From positions 1 through 64,000 of the forward strand of contig JARUKZ010000008.1 of NCBI GenBank assembly GCA_029688955.1: DNA of 64,000 bases. Direction: 5' to 3'. Position numbers and translations under genes: made by a program. Shown one piece after another: positions 1 to 9,765 of this stretch; position 1 is the stretch's first letter, and the number at the start of each line of letters is the position of its first letter. The notes below the pieces were generated by a model. It saw only the letters and a list, made by a program, of their open reading frames with translations. It was not told the DNA's origin and ran no database searches. Origin of the DNA: Chitinispirillales bacterium ANBcel5. Lineage in GTDB: Bacteria > Fibrobacterota > Chitinivibrionia > Chitinivibrionales > Chitinispirillaceae.

Positions 1-116
1 ATTTTTTTACTATGGGCGAAAAAATCAGTGTTAAGCAGCGTATAGGACCGCAAAATGGAAGGATTGTACAGGGTAAAAACGGTCGGGGATGCCATCCGTC
101 TACAGGAAAAGGGAAG

Positions 117-530
117 CCCGGGGTAGAAGAAAGCCCGGGGCTAATATAAGAAAACCTTTCAGGTTATTATATCTACATTCACAAGGTTTGGGTTAAGGCA
201 GCGAGAATTGCTGTATGATCAAATTATTAAAATCATGGCATTTACATCCTGTCTAAACAAATCATTCGGGACATCGATGTAATACCCCCAAAGGGGGTTA
301 TTTATATTAGCCCCAGGTTTCTCTACCCGGGGCGGTTTTCTGGGGCGTATTCTCTACCTGGGGGCGATCTGGCATCTTCTAAGGCAGGAAGGTTTCTGGA
401 ATACCTGACCAATCTGTGTTTCCCCTCTCCTCCCGCGATTATAGCCCAAGGGTCCCCCCAAACGGGTCTTTTCACGCTTTCACTATTGACGCCCGGGGGT
501 GACCCAATCTATCGCCTTTAGCCCCATAAA
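117..530. repeat. Intergenic repeat, copy 1, with flanking inverted arms
   Basis: Bases from about 158 to 530 recur almost unchanged at 6500-6877, on the far side of the two lipoprotein genes. The element contains short GC-rich runs (CCCCAAAGGGGG, CCCGGGG). Bases 117-149 are the approximate reverse complement of 303-333 (both include the string TATTAGCCCC on one strand), so the left part can fold into a large hairpin. I see no convincing gene in 1-667. A weak open frame at 12-149 has no ribosome site or recognisable product. A non-coding dispersed repeat is the simplest reading. Confidence 0.7.
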
Positions 531-667
531 TCCCAAATCCCTTCATTCCAATTCAAAATTCTTAATTCTCTCTCCCCATCAGAAACCCCTCATATCAGAG
601 CGTAAATGTATTATATTATCGAAGATATCTTTTTTATTCCAAACCGCTTACCACCAGGAGTTACACC

Positions 668-3406
668 ATGAGACGATATTTACTGTTTTTACTATGCCCA
701 CTTGTTTTCTTTAGCATCTCCTGTGAACAACCTGAAGACCCCATCGAACGTGCATCACTTGATGATTTATACCTGCATGATGAAGACAGTCGAATCGTTG
801 CTGGTGAACCGTTTGAGGTTGTACTGGATCTGATTGGTGGTAATTACATAGAGACAATCACTGTAGAGTATGGTGACTCAAGGGATAAAAAAATTATTGA
901 TTATCTTAAAACAGATGACTGGGAGGATAAACTACTGCTACCCCTTACCTACGATTCTGCCGATACCTATAAACTCGTAATAACAGTTGAATTTCTCCGC
1001 AATGTGAAAAGAGTGGCAGAGCTTGAGTTGAAAGTTTATCCTGGTTACAGTGTTATATATAACAGCACCGAACATATTTCCGGTGATGTGCCTCAAGATA
1101 CCATGTTCTACAAAACCGGCGAGAGTGTAACTGTCCTTGGTAATAGCGGCGCGCTCTCAAGAGAGGGGTTTGAGTTTATAGGATGGAGTACTGATAACGA
1201 TTCCTCCTCTGCAATAGTTAAAGCTGAAGACACACTCATCATAGATGGGGAAGATATTAACCTCTATGCCCGGTGGACTAAGGTAAGCGACACCGACAAC
1301 TTTACGGTAACATTTGACTATAACTACGATTCGGTAGTCACCACACAGATTGTTGCTGATGGAGCGCTCTTAGAAAAACCATCTGAGCCCCAAAAAAGAG
1401 AAGGTTATACTTTTGAAGGGTGGTACAGTGATCAGAATATGGATGAGAAGTGGGATTTTGAAGAAGGGGTGATAACCAGTGATACTAACCTTTTTGCCTA
1501 CTGGAATGTTATTACTTACCAAATCTCCTACACCCTTAACGGCGGAAGCAATCACGACGATAATCCAAACTCCTACACTATAGAATCTGAAGCCATATCA
1601 ATAAAAAACGCATCAAGAGAGGGTTTTAGTTTTCTTGGATGGTTTGTGGATACGGTAAGGATATCACAGATAGAGAGTGGTTCAACGGGTGATCTGACTT
1701 TGGAGGCAAAGTGGACAGAAGACCCGGTATTTTTTATTGCCTATCATGGAAACGGCAATACCGATGGCAGCGCTCCCGACACAGCTTTTTATGAAGAGGG
1801 GGCTGAGGTTACTGTGTCCGGAGCAGGTAGTCTTACCCGCACGGGTCACCAATTCATGGGCTGGAACACCGATCCGCATGGAGAGGGCGACTCCTTTGAT
1901 CCCAATGACACATTTGAGATGGGAGCTGATGACCTCATATTGCATGCGCAGTGGGAGCTAAATGAATATACAGTGTCATTCTATACTGGTGAAGAAGATT
2001 TATTCAAAACACAAATCGTGCAGCACGGTAGCTATGCCAAGGAACCAAGTGAAACACCTGTAAAGGAAGGGTATCGATTTGCCGGATGGTTTGGTAATAG
2101 TGCTTTAACCAACCCCTTTGATTTTAATGAAAGGGTTATTACCAACGATAGAACTATTTACGCCAAATGGATTCCGCTTTTTTCTGTTGTGTATCATGCA
2201 AACGGAGCTGATACTGGAAAAGTCCCGCTTGATAGTAATCTATATAACGAAGGAAGAACAGTGCTTGTAAGTAATAACTCAGCATCTCTTTATAAAGAGG
2301 GTTTTAGTTTTGCCGGATGGAATACCAGCCCGGATGGTACAGGTGCTGCTCGATTACCGGGTGAAACATTTATGATGCCTTCGAGCAATATCAATCTTTA
2401 TGCGATGTGGGAACTAAATCCTCCTGAAGTTATCGTTCAACCATCGGATATGACTGTAACCGCTGGTGAAGGACTCATTTTATCTGTTGAAGCACGGTGC
2501 CCCGAAACCAGTAGCTCCGAACTTAGCTATCAGTGGAAAAAAGATGGCGTCGAAATCGAAGGTGCTAATGAAGCGTATTTAACAATAGATTCAACTCTCT
2601 TTAGCCATGCAGGAACATATAGTTGTCGAATCAATAACAGAGCAGGCGGAGTCATCAGCGAAAATGCAATTGTAACAGTTATACCTCCAGGAATGGTACA
2701 CATTGAATCGAAAGATAAAACATTCAGCATGGGACATATTAATGTTGCATCCCCGGTTCACCAGGTTACAATAACCTATGATTTCTGGATGGGAGAAACT
2801 CCTGTTACACAGGAAGAATTTGAAGCAGTAATGGGTTTTAATCCATCATTTTTCGAGGGCAGCCAAAAACCTGTCACATTGAATCGTTTGGAGGCTGTCC
2901 GATACTGTAATGAGTTAAGTAAACTTCATGGTTTAGACACGGTCTATATATACGATGAATTAACAAGCTGGGGTGATTTAACTATAGATTACTCGAAAAA
3001 TGGTTATCGGTTACCTACTGAGGCAGAATGGGAGTTTGCAGCACGCGGAGGAACAACTACCTATTTTTTCTGGGGAACACAATCTGATACAAGTGCAGCA
3101 GGCGACTATGCATGGTATAGAGGAAACAGTAATGATAGAACACACCCTGTCCGCCAAAAACTCCCCAATGCTTTTGGCTTATACGATATTATGGGTAATG
3201 TATACGAATATTGTAATGATTATCGTGGTGAATACACCAGCGACCCGAAAGTAGATCCAAGAGGACCATCCGACGGCCTGTATTTGGTATACAGAGGCGG
3301 CGCCTATTGGCACAGGGCAGAAAATTTGTCAGTCGCAGATCGTACTTTTTCTACCAGGGTAGAGATGAAATACCTTGGCTTTAGAATTGTACTGCCAAAG
3401 CAATAG
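668..3406 (+). CDS. Surface lipoprotein: InlB B-repeats, Ig-like domain, FGE-sulfatase (SUMF1) domain
   Basis: This is a 912-residue exported lipoprotein. A hydrophobic signal ends at a lipobox-like SISC with Cys19. Residues about 125-580 carry at least six Listeria-Bacteroides (InlB B-type) repeats, seen as recurring 'GY.F.GW' and 'LYA.W' strings. About 582-670 is an Ig-like domain (YQWKKDG, GTYSC). About 675-912 is a formylglycine-generating-enzyme-like fold (VTQEEFEAVMG, YRLPTEAEWEFAARGG, GNVYEY, YRGGAYW). The start is supported by AGGAG about 8 bases upstream. The SUMF1 part closely resembles that of the 474-residue protein at 43826-45250. The domains imply an adhesive or scaffolding role at the cell surface. 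SUMF1 domains in such proteins are often non-catalytic, and enzyme activity cannot be claimed here. Confidence 0.85.
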   Translation: MRRYLLFLLCPLVFFSISCEQPEDPIERASLDDLYLHDEDSRIVAGEPFEVVLDLIGGNYIETITVEYGDSRDKKIIDYLKTDDWEDKLLLPLTYDSADTYKLVITVEFLRNVKRVAELELKVYPGYSVIYNSTEHISGDVPQDTMFYKTGESVTVLGNSGALSREGFEFIGWSTDNDSSSAIVKAEDTLIIDGEDINLYARWTKVSDTDNFTVTFDYNYDSVVTTQIVADGALLEKPSEPQKREGYTFEGWYSDQNMDEKWDFEEGVITSDTNLFAYWNVITYQISYTLNGGSNHDDNPNSYTIESEAISIKNASREGFSFLGWFVDTVRISQIESGSTGDLTLEAKWTEDPVFFIAYHGNGNTDGSAPDTAFYEEGAEVTVSGAGSLTRTGHQFMGWNTDPHGEGDSFDPNDTFEMGADDLILHAQWELNEYTVSFYTGEEDLFKTQIVQHGSYAKEPSETPVKEGYRFAGWFGNSALTNPFDFNERVITNDRTIYAKWIPLFSVVYHANGADTGKVPLDSNLYNEGRTVLVSNNSASLYKEGFSFAGWNTSPDGTGAARLPGETFMMPSSNINLYAMWELNPPEVIVQPSDMTVTAGEGLILSVEARCPETSSSELSYQWKKDGVEIEGANEAYLTIDSTLFSHAGTYSCRINNRAGGVISENAIVTVIPPGMVHIESKDKTFSMGHINVASPVHQVTITYDFWMGETPVTQEEFEAVMGFNPSFFEGSQKPVTLNRLEAVRYCNELSKLHGLDTVYIYDELTSWGDLTIDYSKNGYRLPTEAEWEFAARGGTTTYFFWGTQSDTSAAGDYAWYRGNSNDRTHPVRQKLPNAFGLYDIMGNVYEYCNDYRGEYTSDPKVDPRGPSDGLYLVYRGGAYWHRAENLSVADRTFSTRVEMKYLGFRIVLPKQ

Positions 3407-3419
3407 CATAAAAAGTTAC

Positions 3420-3454
3420 CTACAGATACAGCAATACTATTACTGTATCTGTAG
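3420..3454. terminator. 12-bp perfect hairpin between convergent genes
   Basis: CTACAGATACAG at 3420-3431 pairs perfectly with CTGTATCTGTAG at 3443-3454 around an 11-base loop. It lies 14 bases after the upstream stop codon. There is no strong T-run on either strand, so termination by this hairpin alone is uncertain. Its position between convergent genes fits a bidirectional stop. Confidence 0.55.
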
Positions 3455-3531
3455 TCGTTATTATACCAGATGATTTTGAAGTTTTAAAACACATAGTACT
3501 GTTTTACTATTGACAGCAATGTAGTCTTTTT

Positions 3532-6348
3532 TTATTCCCTTACAAACACAGCCTCTACAAACTCATCTGAATCATCCTGAGTATCATTACCAAGCTGCCC
3601 TGAAGAATTTGTTCCTGTAGCCCAGACGGTGCCATCTCTCTTGATTATCACAGTGTGAGCGGCACGGCCACCTGCAGTGCTAATTCCACCACACGCAACG
3701 TATTTAACTTCACTTGCAACCGGTACTGGAGTATTTTGATTTGTTCTGTCCCCTGTTCCCAATTGTCCGGTAAAGTTATGTCCTGTTGCCAACAATGTGC
3801 CATCACTGAGAAGAAACATAGTGTGTGAAGGACCGACTGCTATCATTTCAATATTACTGTAATTTTGTATTTCGGTAAAAGCTTCTTCACCGGCACCTGC
3901 ACCTGAAGATCCATTTCCAAACTGCCCAGCATCATTGACTCCTGTTCCCAAAATTATACCACCGGCTTCATTAATAATTGAATAGCCGCTGCCGCTGCCT
4001 ACCGAGACTATGTTACTATCCAACAGTACCGGTGTTTCTACTTCTGAAATACTATCTAATCCCAGTTCACCACTCAAGTTTCTTCCGGCACCCCACAATG
4101 CGCCACATTCCTGAAGAATCAGAGTGTGACTATTAGAAGTTGAAACATCTGAAACATTACTCAATCCAACTACCCGCCTGAATATATCAGAATCGGTACT
4201 GGATCCAATCCCCAGTTGCCCCATATCATTTCTCCCCGTAGCCCATAGGCTCCCATCAATACTTTTCAAAAACGTTTGATACCAACCTGCATAAACAGCC
4301 TCATATTCCTGTGAAATTTCGATAAATTCTTCTACAAAGTCTACACGTCTTACACCAAGCTGACCGAAATTATTAGATCCTGTAGCCCACAACCTGCCAT
4401 CTTCTGTAATAATCATGATGTGAAATGCACCCGATGCAACCTGTTTAACATTATCCCTTACCTTTCTAAAGACAAGAGATGGTTCATTATTTCCATTAAC
4501 ACCATCATTAAACTGACCCCGATTAGCTCCAGCAGACCATAATGAGCCATCACTGAACAATATCATGCTGTGAAATGCACCAAGAGATGCTTTTACTGGT
4601 TTTGGATTCCATAGTGCATATAAGGTATCATCAGACCTCATCAGATAGTCCGCTTCATCACCAAACGCTATATCACCCCCACCCGCCGTTTTTGACCAGC
4701 CAGCGAAGCCCCAATTGTTTTTAATAAAAGTGCATGGATTAAGTTTCTGTACCTGGCCAAAAGGTATTAATTGCTGCCCCATACTACCAGTAGCGGAATC
4801 ACTGTTTTTCAGAAATGTTATGGCGTAAACTTTAGGTTCCCAAATAGCATAAAGGTTTAGTGTATCAGAAGACATAACAGCCACATCGGTTGCATTGTAC
4901 TGAGGTGCACCATCAGAGCTTTTTGCCCACCCGGTGAACTCATATCCTGCTCGTCTGAATGTATTTTCAAGGTTAATAGTTTCATTATAGTTTTCATGGA
5001 AAACAGCTATAGTATCACTTCCGTCATTTTTGTGGAATATAACCGGATAAGAATTTATATCCCATACCGCATAAAGATCAATAGTACCAGGCACAACGGT
5101 AATCGTTTGCCCATCAGAATAAGCCACTGAATCACTGTCTTTTTTAAAGGACCAGCCAATAAACGTATAACCATCACGGTCGAAATCATTAAGGTGCAGC
5201 TCAATAGTATCATTTGTGACAGCTAACTGGTTTCTGATATGATCTCTTCCATTATTGGAATGGAACCTGATCGTATTGGTATCTTCACCCCAAACAGCAT
5301 AGAGTTCATGATTATTTTCTAACAAGATATACTGACCACCATCTTTATATGATATAGTAGTGTCATTTGGATCCACAGACCATCCCCTGAAATAATAACC
5401 CACCCTTTCGAATGTGTTTGGAATTAGGGATGCGGCAGAGTCTGTTAATACTTCCTGGTAAGTTGATCGATTACTTCCATCGTTGGAATGAAACACGATT
5501 GTATTTTCTTCCGGAACCCAATGCCCGTAAAGTTTTATATCCGAAGTAATGAGATCATCCTCATCCCACAATTCAGTACCAGTGCTATCCTTGTACCACC
5601 CAGCAAACACATATCCCGCTAAAGAGGGTACCTCCGGAAATGAAATTGTTGAATTATAGTAAAAATCATTGACGAAACATTCATCCCCATTGTTCGGACA
5701 AAAAACAATATTGAAAATCTTCTTCTCCCATAACGCTTTCAATGTAACATCATTTGTATCCAAAATAAGAGTATCGCCAAACTCATACTCTTTTAGTTCT
5801 TCACCCAGTTCTCTGCCCCATTTATTGAATGAGTACCCATCTTTTTGGAGTCCACCAGTATTATTTTTTACAGTAACAACATCCTTTGTTCGATACAATA
5901 CAGTGTCGTTTGGTACATGCCCGTAATCATGTTCTTCAGAAATGTATGTTACCTGAAAATATTTCTCCGGGGCGATTACGTTAACAATTGTACTATCAAC
6001 GATGATAGTTTCATTTTTTAGATAACCTGAGATCTTTATATCATAAAATCCACTCGAATTGAATTGTTGTTCAATTTTCACTGTTTCATTTTGTTTTACC
6101 TCGGTACTAAAGTGAAAAACAGAGCTTGTATCTCCACCTGTTAGGGTAATTTTTTCAAAGAGGTGTGGCATAGTAACTTCAATGGTAAAAACTACTGTAT
6201 CCCTGATTTTTATTTCATTTTCCTCATCCAGTGAAATTAACTCCAGGCTGGCAAAGTTATAATTTTCAAAAGGATCTGTTGGGCTTTGGCAACCTAAAAT
6301 GGTGGTCAGTAAAAAAAAGATTAGGAATGATCTAAAAAGGGTTATCAT
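3532..6348 (-). CDS. Surface lipoprotein: InlB B-repeats plus RCC1 repeats
   Basis: This 938-residue protein starts with a lipoprotein signal ending in ILGC (Cys20). Residues about 130-580 hold six or seven InlB/Listeria-Bacteroides repeats ('GY.F.GW', 'LYA.W'). Residues about 582-938 hold about seven RCC1-type beta-propeller blades, seen as repeated 'GALWGAGRN..GELG', 'GTLLATGHNFTGQLG' and 'GTVWATGTNSSGQLG' strings. It is convergent with the 912-residue lipoprotein and shares its N-terminal architecture, so the pair probably arose by duplication followed by C-terminal domain swapping. RCC1 propellers mediate protein binding, so a surface interaction role is plausible, but no enzymatic function is evident. 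Confidence 0.85.
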   Translation of the reverse strand: MITLFRSFLIFFLLTTILGCQSPTDPFENYNFASLELISLDEENEIKIRDTVVFTIEVTMPHLFEKITLTGGDTSSVFHFSTEVKQNETVKIEQQFNSSGFYDIKISGYLKNETIIVDSTIVNVIAPEKYFQVTYISEEHDYGHVPNDTVLYRTKDVVTVKNNTGGLQKDGYSFNKWGRELGEELKEYEFGDTLILDTNDVTLKALWEKKIFNIVFCPNNGDECFVNDFYYNSTISFPEVPSLAGYVFAGWYKDSTGTELWDEDDLITSDIKLYGHWVPEENTIVFHSNDGSNRSTYQEVLTDSAASLIPNTFERVGYYFRGWSVDPNDTTISYKDGGQYILLENNHELYAVWGEDTNTIRFHSNNGRDHIRNQLAVTNDTIELHLNDFDRDGYTFIGWSFKKDSDSVAYSDGQTITVVPGTIDLYAVWDINSYPVIFHKNDGSDTIAVFHENYNETINLENTFRRAGYEFTGWAKSSDGAPQYNATDVAVMSSDTLNLYAIWEPKVYAITFLKNSDSATGSMGQQLIPFGQVQKLNPCTFIKNNWGFAGWSKTAGGGDIAFGDEADYLMRSDDTLYALWNPKPVKASLGAFHSMILFSDGSLWSAGANRGQFNDGVNGNNEPSLVFRKVRDNVKQVASGAFHIMIITEDGRLWATGSNNFGQLGVRRVDFVEEFIEISQEYEAVYAGWYQTFLKSIDGSLWATGRNDMGQLGIGSSTDSDIFRRVVGLSNVSDVSTSNSHTLILQECGALWGAGRNLSGELGLDSISEVETPVLLDSNIVSVGSGSGYSIINEAGGIILGTGVNDAGQFGNGSSGAGAGEEAFTEIQNYSNIEMIAVGPSHTMFLLSDGTLLATGHNFTGQLGTGDRTNQNTPVPVASEVKYVACGGISTAGGRAAHTVIIKRDGTVWATGTNSSGQLGNDTQDDSDEFVEAVFVRE

Positions 6349-6499
6349 AAAAGCCTCGTTTGTGGATGAATAGGACTATTCTGTTATAAGTGTGTCTTGC
6401 TTAATCTTTAAATACAAATAAAACAAAGATACCGTCACAGTCAATATATTTAATCTCTTTTATCTGAACTGGTGGGTAGGCAAGTCTGATTGAGCAAAG

Positions 6500-6877
6500 C
6501 TTTCAGGTTATCATATCTACATTCACAAGGTTGGATTAAGGCAGAGAGAATTGCTGTGTGATCAAATCATTATAATCATGGCATTTACATCCTGCCCAAA
6601 CAAATCATTCGAGACATCGATTGAATACCCCCAAAGGGGGTTATTTATATTAGCCCCGGGTTTCCTACCTGGGGCGATCTGGCATCTTCTAAGGCAGGAA
6701 GGTTTCTGGAATACCTGACCAATCTGTGTTTCCCCTCTCCTCCCGCGATTACAGCCCAAGGGTCCCCCCAAACGGGTCTTCACACGCTTTCACCATTGAC
6801 GCCCGGCTCCCCTCCGCAGTAGCTACTGCTACGGAGGCCGGGGGGGTGACCCAATCAATCGCCTTTAGCCCCATAAA
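6500..6877. repeat. Intergenic repeat, copy 2, within a 720-bp gene-free stretch
   Basis: This matches 158-530 nearly base for base over the segment from TTTCAGGTTA to CCCCATAAA. Copy 2 lacks about 15 bases of the first copy near 6660-6675. It carries an extra imperfect palindrome near 6808-6840 whose centre is CAGTAGCTACTG. The rest of 6349-7071 holds the promoter side of the RCC1 lipoprotein gene and the glycanase terminator. Open frames inside the element are not shared in length between the copies, so I treat it as non-coding. Confidence 0.7.
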
Positions 6878-7010
6878 AATCTTTTCTTTCTATCTTCAAT
6901 TCTTTTATGCTTACATCCTTGCTGGATTCAAAGAATATCCCGCGCTTTCAGCGCTTATGATTTACCAAACGCAGAGTACCATTAAAGTGGAAGTATTACA
7001 TAACTATACA

Positions 7011-7046
7011 AAAAAAGCCCAACATCCCGCTAAAGGATGTCAGGCT
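7011..7046 (-). terminator. Rho-independent terminator of the GH8 gene
   Basis: Read on the minus strand, an AGCC..ACATCC stem pairs with GGATGT..GGCT around a short loop and is followed by six Ts. It starts 26 bases after the GH8 stop codon. Confidence 0.8.
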
Positions 7047-7071
7047 ATTAACAAGTAGTGTCGATATCTTC

Positions 7072-9543
7072 TTATCTCATCACTCTAAAAGGCAGAGTTA
7101 CTCTCTTTCCGCCCTGTTGCACTACGGCAAAGTACATACCGGAACCAGCATTTCTTCTCCTGAAATCCCATTTCACCATTCCATCACGGGAAAGGGTTAA
7201 TCTGTCCACAACTCTTCCGGAAACATCAAAGATGCTCACTGTTTTTCCACCCAGCTCTCCAGAAAAGCTAAACGCGACTCTATCATTAATCAGCCGGGCA
7301 CTGTTTTTATGGCCTGAAGTAAATGCAACAGTTCTTCTTGCACTCAGAGGGAGATATTCAGGTGGTGGAGAATAGAGGTGATCCAGATCACCTGCAAAGT
7401 GCATACTCTCTATCCAGATTTCACCTTCACTGCCATCGGGTTTTTGCACCTGAAAACGAATCGCAGTTAAGCTATCAAGTGAAAGCGGGCGATCTCCTCC
7501 CTGACGCGGGGTGAACTGCGAAACAGGCAGCTTAAATTTCTGACTTTCAGGAGTCAAATAAAGAGAATCTTCATAAAAGTTGTGATTATCAATACCCAAG
7601 GTAATAAGCTGCACCGACACTCCAATGGGTTGAGGAGAACGGGCAACCACGATAATTGTATCCAAGCCTGTTAAATCCAGGTTTCCATCAGCAGTAGTGC
7701 AGTTCCACTCAAGTGCAGCGTATGGATAAAAATGCAAACCTCCTTGATCGAGAGTATATGCCCATCTTACCCAGCTATCTCCTTCATGTTCTACCACTTC
7801 AAATTCAGGTACAACAGACGCTCCACCGGCATAAGAATCAGTATAGCTTGTCCACTCTCTACCAAAATAGGGAACAAGATCACGAGCTGCGAAATCATCC
7901 ACTATAAGCCGTTCTCCATCTCTTAAATCAAGCGCCCGACTTAACCACACTCTGTCTGTAATGGTCTCAGAAAGTCCTCTTGCACTTATAGTGACATCAT
8001 AGTCACCATACTCGATTACCGAACCATCGTTTGACAGTCCATACCAGTTCACCGAAAGAGTATCAGAATTTCCGCTAAAAGAGATACTGCTATTTTCATT
8101 TTCCCTGTGTTTGAGTTCCACGGTCCAGCGTGCGGGTTTGTTAAAAAGCCCCTGAATTGTAAATGCCCCCTCATTGGCATCAAAACTCCGGCCACTAAGA
8201 GTTGGGCGATCGACCCATTCAAGTGGAGTAGTAGGGTCGGGATCCTGAAGAACTTCCCACACATTGATAAATTTTCCTGATATCAGTGATGCTCCAAACC
8301 AGGCCAGAAACTGATCAAAATACATCTCATTATGAAGCGTATCTTCACCGTTTGGACATGATGCTTTTCCCCAGAAGTCTTCACCCGGGGTATAAAACTC
8401 CTCCAGCAACCGTTCACTAAAAGGCTCAGCAGCTTCAGGCCCGCCACTTCCCATCGCAGCAGTAGCCCACATACCAAGTGTCAGATGGCTGTGCTCTCTC
8501 CTGGGGCGTTGCAACGTATCATTATTGGCCAGAATAAAAGTATCCTCTTCAGGAAGCAAACTCCCATCAATCTGAAAGAAGTTAGCCTTTTCGGGCGTAT
8601 CAACAAAGGCGTAGGCGTTATCTAAAAAGGCCTTTGCCCTGGGTTCACCATACCAGAGGTAATCAGTTGCAAGGCGCCAGTGAATGCGCACCGCATCCTT
8701 ATAGAATCCCTGTCCTCCAAGGTAAGCGTTATATCCAAGTATACTGCCTTCTCCTGGAGGCGGTAGCGGGATAGTATCTCCATCAGGGCGGCACCAGTCT
8801 GGTACAAGGCCAAGTGCGTACCCTGGGTTACGTTCAATAACATCATAAGAGCCGTCTATAAGCGACATCCATGTGTTTCTGTGTTCCGGTTCGAATTCCG
8901 CGAAAACTCTGTAAAACGCAGGTGCAAAATAGGCTGGATTGACAAAATCTTCTCCACCCCAAAAATTACCTGGTCTCAGATATCTTCCATCCGCAATCAT
9001 TGTTTCTCTTATGGTCCTGAGGATGTCCCTTGCTCTTTCTCCATAGGTTGCCCCTGAATCACTGGTAAATGGCTCCCAAATACCGTGCTCCACAAGCTGA
9101 TCCGCAAAAATGAGCATTATGGCTATATCTTCTTCTGCGTCTGAAGCTGCTCCATCATTGTGTGGACCCATGGCGTCATTATTTTTACCCTCAGAGTCTC
9201 TTCGCCAGTTATAAAGGCGCCCATCCCACATAAACCTTTCACCACCATTCCAAACTTTATTAAAGTATGCCTGGTCATCACTATAGAGGGCCAGAATCAT
9301 CCCGTAACCCACTCCCTCACTTACTGCATCACCTGGGAATTCAGATTTAGGCCTATGCACCATGCCCGTTGTCCAGGGATCGATATTACGCTTCTTTATC
9401 CCCTCCCAGGTCCTTTGAAGCACCTCTTCATAGTCGTGAGATACCCGGGGAAGATGTGAAGGGAGGTCTGAAAGGCTTTGTGCCTGAGTTAATAATGGGA
9501 ACAAAAGTAGAAAAAACAGTTTAGAAAAACCCCTTTTTACCAT
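7072..9543 (-). CDS. Secreted GH8 family glycanase with C-terminal sorting domain
   Basis: This is an 823-residue secreted endo-glycanase, likely an endoglucanase or xylanase. I use the ATG at 9543 because GGAGA lies 8 bases upstream and a clear signal peptide (MVKRGFSKLF.. to TQAQS) begins there; the longer frame adds 33 unlikely residues. The GH8 catalytic domain covers about 25-450. E76 in SEGVGYGM matches the family general acid, and the SDAEEDIA segment (134-141) matches the conserved acidic motif. A beta-sandwich module of the CBM11/CIA30 type follows at about 570-720. The last ~80 residues (SIFDVSGRVVDRL, GMYFAVV) resemble T9SS-type C-terminal sorting or anchoring domains. The gene has its own terminator and appears monocistronic. 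Substrate specificity cannot be read from the sequence. Confidence 0.9.
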   Translation of the reverse strand: MVKRGFSKLFFLLLFPLLTQAQSLSDLPSHLPRVSHDYEEVLQRTWEGIKKRNIDPWTTGMVHRPKSEFPGDAVSEGVGYGMILALYSDDQAYFNKVWNGGERFMWDGRLYNWRRDSEGKNNDAMGPHNDGAASDAEEDIAIMLIFADQLVEHGIWEPFTSDSGATYGERARDILRTIRETMIADGRYLRPGNFWGGEDFVNPAYFAPAFYRVFAEFEPEHRNTWMSLIDGSYDVIERNPGYALGLVPDWCRPDGDTIPLPPPGEGSILGYNAYLGGQGFYKDAVRIHWRLATDYLWYGEPRAKAFLDNAYAFVDTPEKANFFQIDGSLLPEEDTFILANNDTLQRPRREHSHLTLGMWATAAMGSGGPEAAEPFSERLLEEFYTPGEDFWGKASCPNGEDTLHNEMYFDQFLAWFGASLISGKFINVWEVLQDPDPTTPLEWVDRPTLSGRSFDANEGAFTIQGLFNKPARWTVELKHRENENSSISFSGNSDTLSVNWYGLSNDGSVIEYGDYDVTISARGLSETITDRVWLSRALDLRDGERLIVDDFAARDLVPYFGREWTSYTDSYAGGASVVPEFEVVEHEGDSWVRWAYTLDQGGLHFYPYAALEWNCTTADGNLDLTGLDTIIVVARSPQPIGVSVQLITLGIDNHNFYEDSLYLTPESQKFKLPVSQFTPRQGGDRPLSLDSLTAIRFQVQKPDGSEGEIWIESMHFAGDLDHLYSPPPEYLPLSARRTVAFTSGHKNSARLINDRVAFSFSGELGGKTVSIFDVSGRVVDRLTLSRDGMVKWDFRRRNAGSGMYFAVVQQGGKRVTLPFRVMR

Positions 9544-9719
9544 TATAATAGTCTCCAAATTAAGGGTGTAGAATGAATATTTTTCAGTTAATCCAACAAA
9601 GATTAGTGAATTTAGGAATCTATACAGTTCATAAATTAACACACCGTTCTAAGTTTAACAGTCTAAAAAAGGGATAACTCAGGGTTATTTAAGAATTTAT
9701 GTTTTCTAAGAACTATTTT

Positions 9720-9735
9720 ATGGTATAATTAGCAA
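9720..9735 (+). promoter_or_regulatory. Extended -10 promoter upstream of the DAC fusion gene
   Basis: TGGTATAAT gives a perfect -10 (9724-9729) with a TG extension, 36 bases before the start codon. No good -35 hexamer is visible. The 16-base string 9720-9735 recurs exactly at 62791-62806 upstream of another gene. Confidence 0.6.
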
Positions 9736-9765
9736 TCTGGTGGTTTTTAAAGAAGGCGATTTGAG

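Noticed and set aside
499..714. 71-codon frame before the first lipoprotein
   Set aside because: It lies mostly in the non-coding repeat, overlaps the lipoprotein start and has no recognisable features.
6562..6783. 73-codon minus-strand frame inside repeat copy 2
   Set aside because: The frame is inside a dispersed repeat and is not kept at the same length in copy 1; low-complexity GC-rich content explains it.
9544..9642. Longer N-terminus of the GH8 protein
   Set aside because: It adds 33 residues before a clear signal peptide and lacks a ribosome site; GGAGA precedes the ATG at 9543.
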